Assembly (NCBI GenBank): GCA_964618895.1
Contig: CAZUDO010000036.1
Coordinates: forward strand, 1-31,910
DNA length: 31,910 bases
Direction: 5' to 3'
From: CAZUDO01 sp964618895
Lineage (GTDB): Bacteria > Desulfobacterota > Binatia > DP-6
The notes under the pieces: generated by a model
The model's input: only the letters and a program-made list of their open reading frames with translations
The model's database searches: none
Told to the model about the DNA's origin: nothing
Made by a program: the position numbers and the translations under genes
Shown: positions 23,168-31,297 of the stretch, piece after piece
Layout: the number at the start of each line of letters is the position of its first letter
How positions within the stretch are numbered: position 1 is the stretch's first letter

Positions 23168-25080
23168 ATGGCCACAGCGGCATGGATGCTGGCGTCCGCG
23201 ATGTTCCTGCTCGCCGGCCGATCGGCCCGTGCGACGGAGGTAGTCCCCGTCGGCCCCGAGTTCCGGATCAGCCGCGACGGCGACACCTACAACTACCAGG
23301 GCGACAGCTACGCGCGCGACCAGGCCATCGTCCGCAAGGCCAACGGCGATTTCCTGGTCATCTGGGAGGGCTACACGGAGAACACCAACGAAGAATCGTC
23401 CGCCATCCATGCCCGCACGCTCGACGCACAGGGTCATCCGCTGGGAGGCGAGTTCCCCCTCGTGCCGATCCCCGGCTCTCCGCGCTGGATCTGGACCAAC
23501 TACACCCGCCCGTCCCTGGCGGCCGATCCGAACGGCGGGGTGATCCTGGCGTGGGGCGAGGACGAGGTCTGGGTGCAGCGCTTCGACGACGACGGGCAGC
23601 CCCGCGGCGCACGCGTGCAGGTGAACCAGACGCCGGCCGACGTGAACACCCAGGCGCGGAACGAGATCGCCGCCGATCCCCAGGGCGGGTTTCTGGTGGT
23701 CTGGGAGAACCTGAGCAACAACGTGATGGGACGCCGCTACGATCCTGGCGACACGCCGCAGGGGCCGGAGTTCCAGGTGAACACCGTCGCGTCCGGCGCA
23801 CGGGCCTATCCGTCGATCGCGGCCGACGGCCTCGGGCGCTTCGTGGTGGAGTGGGAGTCGGTCGAGGGCATCTCGGGCCAGCGCCTCGACAGCACCGGTG
23901 CGGCGCTGGGCGGGGCCTTCCAGATCAGCCCTTTCGGCAGCAGCGAGCTGCCCACCAAGATCGCCGCCGGACCGCTCGGCACCTTCATGGGCATCAACTC
24001 GTACTACAACCGCGCGCACGTCTACGACGCCAACGGCGTGCCGTTCGGTCCCGAGTTCGATCTCGATCCGGAGAACGGCTGGGGATACACGGGGGTGACC
24101 ACCGACGACGAGGGCAACTTCGTCGTCGCGTGGAAGAGCGACTACAATACGTTCGCGGGACGGAGGTACGATCCCACGGGCCAGCCGCTCGGGGCGGTGT
24201 TTCAGATCAACGAGAGTACCTCCGCCTACGAAAACCGGGTGGCCTTCAACCATCCGGCCCTCGCCACCGACGCGGCGGGCGACTTCGTCGTCGTGTGGGC
24301 CACCTACGACTACAGCACCACCCAGTCCCGCTACATCTACGGCATCTTCGGCCGCCGGTTCTCGGTGTGCGGCGACGGCCGGCGCGGGCCGCTGGCCTGC
24401 GACGACGGCGACAGCAGCGCCCTCGATGGCTGCAGCGCGCACTGCGCGGTCGAAACCTGCCACACCTGTAGCGGCGAGCCGTCGACGTGTGCGCAGATCC
24501 CGGGCTGTACGGCGGTGTGCAGCGACGCGGCCACGGTCGACGACAAGGCGATCCTCACCATCAAGAAGATTCTCCCGCCGGCGGGCGACGAGACCATCAC
24601 GTTGCGCGGCGCCATCGTGAAGCCGCCGGTCGCGGCCGGGACCTACGACCCCAGCGTCGACGGCGCGGAGGTCGTGATCACGGGCGGGGACCTGATCTAT
24701 GCGCGCGCCACTCCCACGGCCATCCCCCCGGATTGCTCGGCAGTGGCTGTGGCCCGCTCGACGGCTGGAAGGTCAGCGGCCGGGCGCCGAACTTCTCCTA
24801 CACGTACAAGAACTTGACCAACGCCCTGCCGCCCGGGTGTCTACCGGGCTCGGCGAACGGCCTCCGCATCGCCAAATTCAAGGACAAGATCGCCAAGGAC
24901 GGCACGCTGCAATTCCAGGTCAGCGTGAAGAACGCGAGCCTCCCCCCGGTCCCGGGGGCGCCGGTCACGGCGACCATCGTGCTCGGACAGAGCCCCGCTG
25001 CCGGCGCCGCCGGGAAGTGCGGCCGCATGGTCTTCACGCAGGGACTCCTGGTCGGCTCGACGGCGCGCTTCTACCCGTGA
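23168..25080 (+). CDS. secreted repeat protein with DUF4215-like Cys motif (frameshift near 24729)
   Basis: GAGGAGGAG lies upstream of the ATG at 23168. A signal peptide (WMLASAMFLLAGRSARA) is followed by about seven repeats of the pattern 'D..G.FVVVW' (NGDFLVIWEG, NGGVILAWGED, QGGFLVVWEN, LGRFVVEWES, EGNFVVAWKS, AGDFVVVWAT), which suggests a beta-propeller-like fold. Next is CGDGRRGPLACDDGDSS and DGCSAHCAVETCHTC, a DUF4215-like Cys module of myxobacterial-type surface proteins. The frame then fails at a CCCCCC run (24724-24729): the original frame ends at 24817, while the -1 frame continues sensibly (NFSYTYKNLTNALPPGC, LRIAKFKDKIAKDGTLQFQV, AGKCGRMVF) to 25080. One missing C would repair it. 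Extracellular; role unknown. Confidence 0.75.
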
Positions 25081-25218
25081 CCCGCCGGTCCGCTGTCGCC
25101 CCTGCGGGATGACGGCCAGCCCTGGGGGATATCCCGCAGCACCGTGGCGAGAACGCAGAACAATCTCGTGCAAACTCATGACTGCGGCGCGGGAACGAAA
25201 TTTGCTGTCATCACGCGC

Positions 25219-26292
25219 ATGACCCCAGCAAACAGCAGGATGCTCGTCGTGACCGGCCTGGTCGGTATCGCCGCCCTGGCTACGGTCGACCTGGGAACCC
25301 CCGCCCACGCCAGCCGCGGGTCGGGAAAGGTCTCGCAGGAGCTCATCGCCACCGCCGTCGCACCGGCCTTCGCCCGCGGGCGCGCCGTGGTGGTGGTCAA
25401 GAACAGCGACGGCCGCCTGGTTGTGGTGGCCAAGAAGCTGCTGCGCGACACCACCTATGACCTGATCCTGGAAGGCGTGAGCATCGGCTCGCTCACCACC
25501 ACCGGCGGCGGCAACGGCAAGGCTCGCCTCCGCTCGCAGCCGCGGGGCCGCGACCAGTTCCTCGGCACTGATCCGCGCGGCAAGACGCTCATCCTGCGCA
25601 GCAGCGGCGGGAACGACGTGCTGGTGGCCGACATCCCGCTGCCGACCGACCCCACCCCGGACGACTCCAGCGACAACGACATCCGCTGCTGCCTGCCCGA
25701 CGACGGCGGCACCGAGTGCGAGGATCGCACCACCGCCCAGTGCGCCGCGCAGGGCGGCGTCACCATGGGGCCCGGCTCGTGCCTGCCGAATCCGTGCGGC
25801 GGCTCCGCCGGCGGCGCGCTCGACATCATCTGCTGCGAGCCAGACGACGAGGGCACGGAGTGCGAGGACCGGACCGAGGCCGAGTGCGCGGCGCGCGGCG
25901 GCATCCACGTGAGCGCCACCAGCTGCACGCCCGATCCGTGCACGCCATTCCCGCCCGCCAACCCCGACATCCAGTGCTGCCTGCCCGACGACGGCGGCTT
26001 CGAGTGCGAGGACCGCACCCCGGAGACGTGCGCGGCGCAAGGTGGCATCAACATGGGCCCGGGCACCTGCTCGCCGAACCCCTGCCCGACCGGCCCGGCA
26101 CCGGGCGGCGACATCCAGTGCTGCGAGCCTGATGACGGCGGCTTCGAGTGCGAGGACCGCACGCCGGCCGAGTGCGCCGCCCGCGGCGGCACGAACATGG
26201 GGCCCGGCACCTGCTCCCCCGATCCGTGCGGCGCCTTGGGCGGCAGCGGCTCGGGGAGCGGCAGCGGCTCCGGCAACTCCGGCCCGGGGTAG
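25219..26292 (+). CDS. secreted protein with four Cys-rich tandem repeats
   Basis: 357 residues from the ATG at 25219. A signal peptide (MLVVTGLVGIAALATVDLG, then AHAS) is followed by a 130-residue domain with VAPAFARGRAVVVVKNSDGR, KLLRDTTYDLILEGVSIGSL and LILRSSGGNDVLVADIPLP. Four 40-residue modules come next, each with six Cys in the pattern CC-x8-C-x7-C-x12-C-x4-C (for example IQCCLPDDGGFECEDRT), spaced exactly 48 residues apart. The protein ends in a Gly-Ser run (GSGSGSGSGNSGPG) with no transmembrane anchor. Six Cys per module suggests three disulfides in a small extracellular knot. Function unknown; presumably exported through the Sec pathway. Confidence 0.75.
   Translation: MTPANSRMLVVTGLVGIAALATVDLGTPAHASRGSGKVSQELIATAVAPAFARGRAVVVVKNSDGRLVVVAKKLLRDTTYDLILEGVSIGSLTTTGGGNGKARLRSQPRGRDQFLGTDPRGKTLILRSSGGNDVLVADIPLPTDPTPDDSSDNDIRCCLPDDGGTECEDRTTAQCAAQGGVTMGPGSCLPNPCGGSAGGALDIICCEPDDEGTECEDRTEAECAARGGIHVSATSCTPDPCTPFPPANPDIQCCLPDDGGFECEDRTPETCAAQGGINMGPGTCSPNPCPTGPAPGGDIQCCEPDDGGFECEDRTPAECAARGGTNMGPGTCSPDPCGALGGSGSGSGSGSGNSGPG
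25678..26229 (+). repeat. four coding tandem repeats, 144-bp period
   Basis: Units begin (Asp codon) at 25678, 25822, 25966 and 26110 and end (Cys codon) at 25797, 25941, 26085 and 26229. Each unit is exactly 120 bp and each linker exactly 24 bp. Conserved core: ECEDRT, CAA, G, PNPC/PDPC. Units 3 and 4 are the most alike. Confidence 0.9.
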
Positions 26293-26304
26293 CCGACCGC
26301 CGTC

Positions 26305-27105
26305 TCAGCGCCCGCGTTGCCGGTCGACGAACTCGAGCGGCGGCACGGGCGATTGCACGGTCCAGCCTCCGTCCACCATCAACGTCTCGCCGGTCACGTA
26401 CGGGTTATCCACCAGCGCGAGCAACGCGCGCGCGATGTCCTGCGGGCGGGCGGCGCGCCCCGCCGGCGACACCGCCCCCCAGTGCGCGTCGTAGTCCGGA
26501 TCGTCGGCCAGGTTGCGCGCGTTCACGGTCGGGCCGATGCCGAGCGCGTTCACGCTGATGCGGTGCGGGCCGAGCTCGACGGCGAGGCAACGCGCCAGAT
26601 GCCGGAGGCCCGCCTTCGAAACGCCGTAGGCGGCCAGAGACGGCAGCACGCTCACCCCGGCGATCGACGACGAGAACACGATCGCGCCCGGGGATTGCTG
26701 GCGGATCATCTGCCGCGCCGCCGCCTGGGCGGTGAAGAAGGAGCCCTTCAGGTTCAAGTCGGTGACCGTGTTCCAGGCCTCCTCGGTGTAGTCGAGGAAC
26801 GGCCCCCACACGGTGACACCAGCGTTGGCGACGCAGATGTCGAGGCGGCCGAAGGCCTCGACGGCGCGCGCCACCATGGCCCGCACCGCGGCCACCTCCG
26901 TGCCGTCGCACTCGTGGGCGAGCGCCTGCCCGCCGGCGGCACGGATGCGGGCGACGGTGGTATCGGCCAGGTCCGCCTCTCGGTAGTGTGCGACCAGCAC
27001 GGCGATGCCGCGTGCGGCCAGCGCGGCGGCCATAGCCGCCCCGATCTCACGGCTGGCCGCGGTCACCAGCGCCACCCGCCCGGCGAGCCCGTCCTGTTCC
27101 GTCAT
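26305..27105 (-). CDS. short-chain dehydrogenase/reductase (SDR)
   Basis: 266 residues from the ATG at 27105. GRVALVTAASREIGAAMAAA is the nucleotide-binding motif (TAxxREIG in place of the common TGxxxGIG), ICVANAGVTVWGPFLDY carries the NAG motif, IVFSSSIAGVSVLPSLAAYGVSKAGL carries the catalytic Ser and the YxxxK pair, and ISVNALGIGPTVNAR and YVTGETLMVDGGW finish the classical SDR. NAD(P)H-dependent oxidoreductase on an alcohol or ketone of unknown identity. Divergent from the dioxygenase gene, 151 bp apart. Confidence 0.92.
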   Translation of the reverse strand: MTEQDGLAGRVALVTAASREIGAAMAAALAARGIAVLVAHYREADLADTTVARIRAAGGQALAHECDGTEVAAVRAMVARAVEAFGRLDICVANAGVTVWGPFLDYTEEAWNTVTDLNLKGSFFTAQAAARQMIRQQSPGAIVFSSSIAGVSVLPSLAAYGVSKAGLRHLARCLAVELGPHRISVNALGIGPTVNARNLADDPDYDAHWGAVSPAGRAARPQDIARALLALVDNPYVTGETLMVDGGWTVQSPVPPLEFVDRQRGR

Positions 27106-27256
27106 GCGGCCCCCGTACGCCGGCGCCTGGTTGCTGTCCAGCACGCCGACACCCGGGAGATTTCCTACGCCCTCACCGGTGGCACGATCAGCGTGCTCCA
27201 AGTCCCTGACCGTCGCGGCCGTTCCCTCACGCGCCCGCCCCGTGTATGGGAAGGTC

Positions 27257-28057
27257 ATGATCGACGTCGACGCCCACGCCGCGCGCATCGCCCGCGACGG
27301 GTACACGATCCTCGCGGACGCGATCGAGCCCGAGCGCTGCCACGTGCTCCTCGCCGAGCTGGAACGACTCGAGCACGTCTCTCGGATCGAGCCCGCGAAG
27401 AACGCGTTCGAAGGCCATCACACCGTCCGCATCTACAACCTCCTGGTGCACGGCACGCGCTTCGAGGAGGTCCCCGTCCACCCGAACGTCCTGCCGCTGG
27501 TCGAGCAGGTCCTCGATCCCGGCTGCCTGGTGTCGTCCCTGTCGTCGATCGCGATCGATCCCGGCGAGCGCGCCCAACCGATCCACGCCGACGACCAGCT
27601 GATCCCCATCCCGAAGCCGCACGTGCCGACGGTGTGCAACACCATGTGGGCGCTCACCAACTTCACCGAGGAGAACGGCGCCACCCGCATCATCCCCGGC
27701 TCGCACCTGCGCGACCACTCGCCGATCTACCTGCAGCACTACGACAGCATCGCGGCCGAGATGCCGGCCGGCAGCGTGCTGGTCTGGCACGGCAGCCTGT
27801 GGCACGGCGGCGGCGCCAATCGCTCGTCGCAGCGCCGCGTCGGCGTCGCCATGAACTACTGCGCCGGCTACGTCCGCCAGCAGGAGAACCAGCAGCTCGG
27901 CATCCCGCGCCAGATCGCGCGCGGCTTCTCGCCCCGCCTCCGCCAGCTGGTCGGCTACGGGGTCTACAACGGACTCATCGGCCACATCGACAAGCAGAGC
28001 CCCGAGCGGCTGCTCGACGCGCAGGCCGCGGACGCGGGGCTGGTGTGGGAACAGTGA
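27257..28057 (+). CDS. phytanoyl-CoA dioxygenase (PhyH) family protein
   Basis: 266 residues from the ATG at 27257. IARDGYTILADAIEPERCH is the usual PhyH opening; AQPIHADDQLIPIPKPH has the H-x-D iron site; NTMWALTNFTEENGATRIIPGSH follows; WHGGGANRSSQRRVGVAMNYC supplies the distal His and the Arg that binds 2-oxoglutarate. It is a non-haem Fe(II)/2-oxoglutarate hydroxylase acting on an acyl-CoA or other small molecule. The neighbouring SDR could oxidise the resulting alcohol; that pairing is inference. Confidence 0.92.
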   Translation: MIDVDAHAARIARDGYTILADAIEPERCHVLLAELERLEHVSRIEPAKNAFEGHHTVRIYNLLVHGTRFEEVPVHPNVLPLVEQVLDPGCLVSSLSSIAIDPGERAQPIHADDQLIPIPKPHVPTVCNTMWALTNFTEENGATRIIPGSHLRDHSPIYLQHYDSIAAEMPAGSVLVWHGSLWHGGGANRSSQRRVGVAMNYCAGYVRQQENQQLGIPRQIARGFSPRLRQLVGYGVYNGLIGHIDKQSPERLLDAQAADAGLVWEQ

Positions 28058-28085
28058 GGAGAGGGACTTTGACCACCCGCTCGCG

Positions 28086-28171
28086 TCAGCGGAGGGAACG
28101 CGTCTCGGGCAGCTGCTCGTAGATCGTCCGGCGGTGGCCGATGGCCACGATCTGTAGCAGTCGACGCTGTC
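28086..28171 (-). pseudogene. C-terminal fragment of a RelE-like toxin
   Basis: The minus strand reads QRRLLQIVAIGHRRTIYEQLP before a stop at 28086. The segment resembles the last beta strand and 'IGHRRxIY' end of RelE/ParE toxins. No N-terminal part is present; the sequence immediately upstream (plus strand) is the start of the YhcG remnant. Confidence 0.45.
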
Positions 28172-28178
28172 CAGATCC

Positions 28179-28736
28179 ATGAAGCTCGCACCCGCGGCCT
28201 TCCCGCCGCACCTCGGCTGGACGTACTACCTCGTGCTGCTGCGGGTCATGAACCCGACGGCGCGCGCGTTCTACGAGATCGAGGCGGTCCGCGAGACCTG
28301 GTCGAGCCGCGAGCTCGAGCGGCACATCGCCTCGCTGCTGTTCGAGCGCCTCGCCAAGAGCCGCGACAAGGACAAGGTCCTGGCGCTCGCCCGAAGTGGG
28401 CACCAGCTCGATGGGCCCTCCGATGTGCTCAAGGACCCGTTCGTGCTCCAGTTCCTCGGCCTCGGTGAAACATCCGCGTGGCGCGAGCGTGACCTCGAAC
28501 AGACGATCATCGACCGCATCGAGGAGTTCCTACTGGAGCTCGGCAAGGGGTTCTGCTTCGTCGCGCGGCAGAAGCGGATGACGCTGGAGGGCGATCACTT
28601 CTACGTCGACCTCGTCTTCTACAACCGGCTGCTCCGCTGCTTCGTCCTGCTCGACCTCGAGCTCGGCAAGCTGACGCATTAGGACCTCGGCCAGATGCAG
28701 ATGTACGTGAACTTCTTCGACCGCTTCCAGCGCGCC
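28179..28736 (+). pseudogene. remnant of a YhcG-type (DUF1016) PDDEXK nuclease
   Basis: FPPHLGWTYYLVLLRVMNP, FYEIEAVRETWSSRELERHI, LARSGHQLDGPSDVLKDPFV, LQFLGLGETSAWRERDLEQ, LGKGFCFVARQKRMTLEGDHF and YVDLVFYNRLLRCFVLLDLE match the C-terminal nuclease half of YhcG; the D..F and L.D.E residues are the PDDEXK-like core. The N-terminal DUF1016 winged-helix half is missing. A TAG at 28680-28682 replaces the Gln of the usual LTHQD, and the sequence continues DLGQMQMYVNFFDRF before becoming unrelated. Thus it is 5'-truncated, nonsense-mutated and 3'-truncated. Such nucleases travel with restriction and TA islands. Confidence 0.75.
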
Positions 28737-28783
28737 ATAACTGGAAGTGGGCAAATCTCCAAAGGCGGAGCTGTGGATAGCAC

Positions 28784-29167
28784 CTACACCTCCACGAGGC
28801 CGAGGCTCACGAGGAGGGCTTGATCCACGCGCCCAAGAGTCTCTGCGTGGAGCACACCGACCCGACGAACGAGCCGGGCCCGGTCGATCGTGCGAATCTG
28901 GTCGAGAAGGACGGCCGAGCGCTTCCCGAGGCCACCGTCCCCAGCGGTTATGAGTACCTCGAAGGGGTAGAGCGGCTCCGTCACCTGGGACGTGACGGCC
29001 GCCACGATCGTCGTACTGGCCGCGCGATTGCCGACGTCGTTTTGGATAACGACCGCGGGGCGCGTCTTTCGGATCTCGGCGCCGATGGTCGGGTCGAACC
29101 GCACGAGCCAGACTTCTCCCCGACGCGGGAAGACTACTTTCGGCGTCGGGTTTCGGCGCGTTCCCAT
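28784..29167 (-). CDS. mazF: MazF/PemK-family endoribonuclease toxin
   Basis: 127 residues from the ATG at 29167. VFPRRGEVWLVRFDPTIGAE and IRKTRPAVVIQNDVGNRAAS are the MazF SH3-like barrel blocks, with the conserved Arg of KTRPAVV; STTIVAAVTSQVT carries the catalytic Thr/Ser strand, and LGKRSAVLLDQIRTIDRARL completes the fold. It cleaves mRNA at short sequence motifs in the cytoplasm. Its start lies 34 bp inside the end of the RHH antitoxin gene, a usual MazEF-like overlap. Confidence 0.92.
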   Translation of the reverse strand: MGTRRNPTPKVVFPRRGEVWLVRFDPTIGAEIRKTRPAVVIQNDVGNRAASTTIVAAVTSQVTEPLYPFEVLITAGDGGLGKRSAVLLDQIRTIDRARLVRRVGVLHAETLGRVDQALLVSLGLVEV

Positions 29168-29415
29168 GTGTCCTCATCTACCGCGAACCACTCCTCGACC
29201 ATGGTGAGATCGCGCGCGGCGCGGGCGGTGTACCCCGCTTCGAGCTGCTTGCGCAGCCGAGCACGTTCAAGAGAGGCGACGCGCTCACGGATCGCGTCGT
29301 CGATGAACCGGCTCCGCGTTCCTTTGCTCGTAACGCGCGAAAGCAGCCCCACCGTATCGCGGCGGAGCGTGATGTTCACGCGCTCGTAAGTGGTGGTTGC
29401 AACCTTCTGACCCAT
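29134..29415 (-). CDS. RHH antitoxin paired with MazF
   Basis: 93 residues from the ATG at 29415. YERVNITLRRDTVGLLSRV and RSRFIDDAIRERVASLERAR form a ribbon-helix-helix N-terminus; the tail (TMVEEWFAVDEDTWERAE) is acidic, typical for the toxin-blocking part. The promoter box pair is on the spot: TTGACG, 17 nt, TATCCT, then 7 nt to the ATG, with a palindrome over it, so it should autorepress a leaderless transcript. Confidence 0.85.
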   Translation of the reverse strand: MGQKVATTTYERVNITLRRDTVGLLSRVTSKGTRSRFIDDAIRERVASLERARLRKQLEAGYTARAARDLTMVEEWFAVDEDTWERAETRRRK

Positions 29416-29417
29416 GC

Positions 29418-29451
29418 GTATCAGGATACACACTCTCGTGTGTATCGTCAA
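29418..29451 (-). promoter_or_regulatory. promoter and palindromic operator of the MazEF-like operon
   Basis: Minus strand: TTGACG (29451-29446), a 17-nt spacer and TATCCT (29428-29423). A perfect 9-bp inverted repeat GATACACAC (29425-29433), TCTC, GTGTGTATC (29438-29446) spans the spacer from box to box. A further GTATC half-site at 29418-29422 forms a second palindrome, GTATC-AG-GATAC. The start codon follows the -10 by 7 nt. Confidence 0.65.
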
Positions 29452-29469
29452 CGACCGGAGCGTGTTCGG

Positions 29470-29610
29470 TCACTCGAGGCTGTCGATCGCGTCGGCGAGG
29501 CTCTCGGCGTTCGGCTTCACGTATCGCCAGATGTAGCGGTCGCCGCGGTGGCCGGAGGCCTTCGCGTAGTGTACGCCTTTCTCCTCGCCGAGCTTCCTCG
29601 GGGCTGCCAA
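29470..29610 (-). pseudogene. C-terminal gene fragment of unknown family
   Basis: The minus strand reads EEKGVHYAKASGHRGDRYIW then RYVKPNAESLADAIDSLE to a TGA at 29470. The composition is protein-like rather than shadow-like, but no start, no upstream portion and no recognisable family are present. Confidence 0.3.
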
Positions 29611-29685
29611 CCCCTATGCCGCGACCACCGCATTCGCGCATCAGACGCTGCGCAGGCCTGGCGCGGCGCGTGCTTCGTGCCCCAC

Positions 29686-30096
29686 ATGATCCGATCCCGA
29701 CTGGTCCGATCCCGCCCCACGGCCATCGCGCTCCTCGTCGGAGGAATCGTCACCGGGTGCAGTCGCGGACGCCAGGTGAGTCCCGTGGGGAGGATGCTGT
29801 TTCAGCGCAACTGCGCCTCCTGCCACGGCATCGAGGGGCGAGGCGACGGGCCCGCAGCCGCCGCACTCGATCCGCGACCGAGCGATCTCACGCGCAGCAC
29901 GCTCGGCCTCGAGGAGCTCGAGGCACGCATCGACGGACGCCGCCCCGTTCCCGCCCACGGAATCAGCGCCATGCCGGTCTGGGGCGAGATCTTCGCCCAG
30001 GCGCTGGTCGGCGAGCCGGAGGCACGGCAGATCGCCGCCCTTCGCCTGCGCGCCCTCGCCGAGCATGTGCGCAGCCTGCGCGCCGTCCCCGGGTAG
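29686..30096 (+). CDS. class I cytochrome c lipoprotein
   Basis: 136 residues from the ATG at 29686. The N-terminal IALLVGGIVTGC is a lipoprotein signal with lipobox Cys. QRNCASCHGIEGRGDGPAAA carries the CxxCH haem site; DLTRSTLGLEELEARIDGRR resembles the middle of cytochrome c oxidase-associated monohaem proteins; GISAMPVWGEIFAQAL supplies the Met ligand. It is a membrane-tethered periplasmic electron carrier. It stands alone amid TA genes, about 14 kb from the Rieske/cytochrome b operon; a functional link is only possible. Confidence 0.85.
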   Translation: MIRSRLVRSRPTAIALLVGGIVTGCSRGRQVSPVGRMLFQRNCASCHGIEGRGDGPAAAALDPRPSDLTRSTLGLEELEARIDGRRPVPAHGISAMPVWGEIFAQALVGEPEARQIAALRLRALAEHVRSLRAVPG

Positions 30097-30182
30097 CCGG
30101 CGCGGCCACCGACCGGCGCCGGCGCATCGCCTCCTGGGGCAGCGCCGCCGCGCACTCCGCACGCCTGACGCTGTGCCACCGG

Positions 30183-30200
30183 GCACGGCGTTCGCCGTGC
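30183..30200. terminator. short hairpin between cytochrome c gene and TA remnant
   Basis: GCACGGCG (30183-30190) and CGCCGTGC (30193-30200) are complementary (7 bp with a GTTC loop). No T-run. It lies in a 150-bp gap between the convergent cytochrome gene and XRE-type antitoxin, where I see nothing else. Confidence 0.3.
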
Positions 30201-30247
30201 GAACTGTCTACCCGTTTCTCGCAGCTTACGGTGAAGCGAGTGCCGTG

Positions 30248-30463
30248 TTACCGCCCACCCGTGGCGCACGTCGCCCGCTCTGCGGCCCGCATCGCACTCG
30301 TCCTGAGCATGGTCGCTTTCTGCCGGAGCGCGCGGAGCGCCCTCGCGAGACACACGCGGATTTCGATCACGTGCATCTCCGCGTCGCTCAAGCCGAGTAA
30401 TTCCCGAACGGTGCCGACTCTGAACCCCGCGGCGTCCAACGCCTGTTTCCTCTGAGAGGTCAT
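30248..30463 (-). CDS. XRE/HigA-type antitoxin, probably truncated
   Basis: 71 residues from the ATG at 30463, which overlaps the preceding stop (ATGA). LDAAGFRVGTVRELLGLSDAEMHVIEIRV and LARALRALRQKA match the leading part of XRE-family antitoxins of HigA type. Where the HTH ('LTQ..LA..MGSSQSRVAK') should follow, the sequence turns into MLRTSAMRAAERATCATGG, so the DNA-binding helices are lost or altered by a frameshift. Probably inactive as repressor. Confidence 0.55.
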   Translation of the reverse strand: MTSQRKQALDAAGFRVGTVRELLGLSDAEMHVIEIRVCLARALRALRQKATMLRTSAMRAAERATCATGGR

Positions 30464-30612
30464 GGCTTCCTTCCCGCGGCGTCGAACACGTCCACGATGA
30501 GAAGTTCGTGCGCGTCCACTCGGTACAGTATCCGCCACTCCGCTCGTGGCAGCGAGCCCCGATGCTCGACATCGGACGCGATAGCGGCATCGAGCTGCCA
30601 CCCTCCGGCCCA
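30460..30612 (-). pseudogene. 5'-truncated RelE/HigB-like toxin
   Basis: The minus strand encodes WQLDAAIASDVEHRGSLPRA, EWRILYRVDAHELLIVDVF and DAAGRKP to a TGA at 30460. The EWRILYRVD..ELLIVDVF pattern is the last strands of a RelE/HigB-type toxin. In that frame a TAG (30613-30615) lies just upstream, so no N-terminus exists. The stop overlaps the antitoxin start, the usual toxin-first order of HigBA. Confidence 0.5.
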
Positions 30613-30745
30613 CTACTCTCCGGAGGCCGGACTACCCTACCGAACCCCTGAGCCCCGGGTACGGGTGCCGGAGAAAAAAGGCCGTAGAGGAGCGCGAGCG
30701 AGCTGAAGAACCAGGTCTGCACCATGAGGAACCCCTGCGCGAGCT

Positions 30746-30973
30746 TCAGGTCGCGACGTAATCCCGGATGTCCACCTGCACGCCGCTTTCCGCCACCCGA
30801 TCGGCCGTCTTCAGAACCTCGACGGTCGTGCGCTCATCCACGTACTCCTCGCCACAGTTGTCACAGACGCGTGCCGGAACACCCCGGAACACCACCGTTG
30901 CGCCACCCCGCTCCAGCGTCACCGTCACCTTTCCGGGCCGCGTGGCCCCCTGTCGGCAGATGACGCACTTCAT
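30746..30973 (-). CDS. YgiT-type zinc-finger antitoxin
   Basis: 75 residues from the ATG at 30973. MKCVICRQGATRPGKVTVTL and VPARVCDNCGEEYVDERTT carry the two CxxC knuckles (CVIC and CDNC) of YgiT/MqsA-N-type zinc fingers. No HTH half is present, so it is the short type. It overlaps the DUF4258 gene by 4 bp (ATGA) and is transcribed second. Confidence 0.85.
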   Translation of the reverse strand: MKCVICRQGATRPGKVTVTLERGGATVVFRGVPARVCDNCGEEYVDERTTVEVLKTADRVAESGVQVDIRDYVAT

Positions 30974-31260
30974 GGGTTCTGCCTCCTCGTGAACCCGTCC
31001 GCCCAGCGGGCGGGATCGGGTTCGTAGACCGTGATGACGATCGTCTCTCCGGTGCTCGCGTCGTCGGCCGCGACGACGTGGAGCGGCCGGCTCCGGCACC
31101 ACCCGAGCACGAGGCGGCTCGGGTACGGGTCAGCGTCAGGGTACTCCTCGATGGCCTGTCCGTGCTCGATCACGTCTCGAACCTCCTCGGCGCTGACACC
31201 CCGCTCGAACATACGCCGGATGGCGTGAACGCGGAAGACCAGTCGGACGCCGCTCGCCAC
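30970..31260 (-). CDS. DUF4258-family putative toxin
   Basis: 96 residues from a GTG at 31260; an ATG at 31266 is the alternative but falls 1 nt after a predicted -10 box. VFRVHAIRRMFERGVSAEEV is the DUF4258 opening ('HAxxRMxERGIS'), DVIEHGQAIEEYPDADPYPS and SRLVLGWCRSRPLHVVAAD follow, and the end is IVITVYEPDPARW. This RelE-fold-like family is regularly encoded next to short YgiT zinc-finger proteins as a toxin-antitoxin pair. Confidence 0.85.
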   Translation of the reverse strand: MASGVRLVFRVHAIRRMFERGVSAEEVRDVIEHGQAIEEYPDADPYPSRLVLGWCRSRPLHVVAADDASTGETIVITVYEPDPARWADGFTRRQNP

Positions 31261-31267
31261 CAACATC

Positions 31268-31297
31268 ACGGTACGGGGCGATAGGCCCCCATGTCAA
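31268..31297 (-). promoter_or_regulatory. predicted promoter of the DUF4258-YgiT operon
   Basis: Minus strand: TTGACA (31297-31292, perfect), an 18-nt spacer, TACCGT (31273-31268), then 7 nt to the GTG at 31260. A GGGGC-GATAG-GCCCC inverted repeat sits within the spacer. Confidence 0.45.

Noticed and set aside
6930..28682. Possible UAG recoding (pyrrolysine), given in-frame TAG in HflX, DsbA-like and YhcG frames
   Set aside because: Intact genes here (VOC protein, MscS, Rieske, VapC) end in TAG, the HflX and YhcG copies are otherwise broken, and no methylamine methyltransferase is present.
30668..30684. A6 run (T6 on the minus strand) as a terminator
   Set aside because: No stable stem precedes the T-run on the minus strand.
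30640..30757. Hydrophobic minus-strand stretch reading LKLAQGFLMVQTWFFSSLAL
   Set aside because: It could be a membrane-protein remnant, but the frame has no clear start, becomes Arg/Ser-rich after about 40 codons and matches nothing I recognise.
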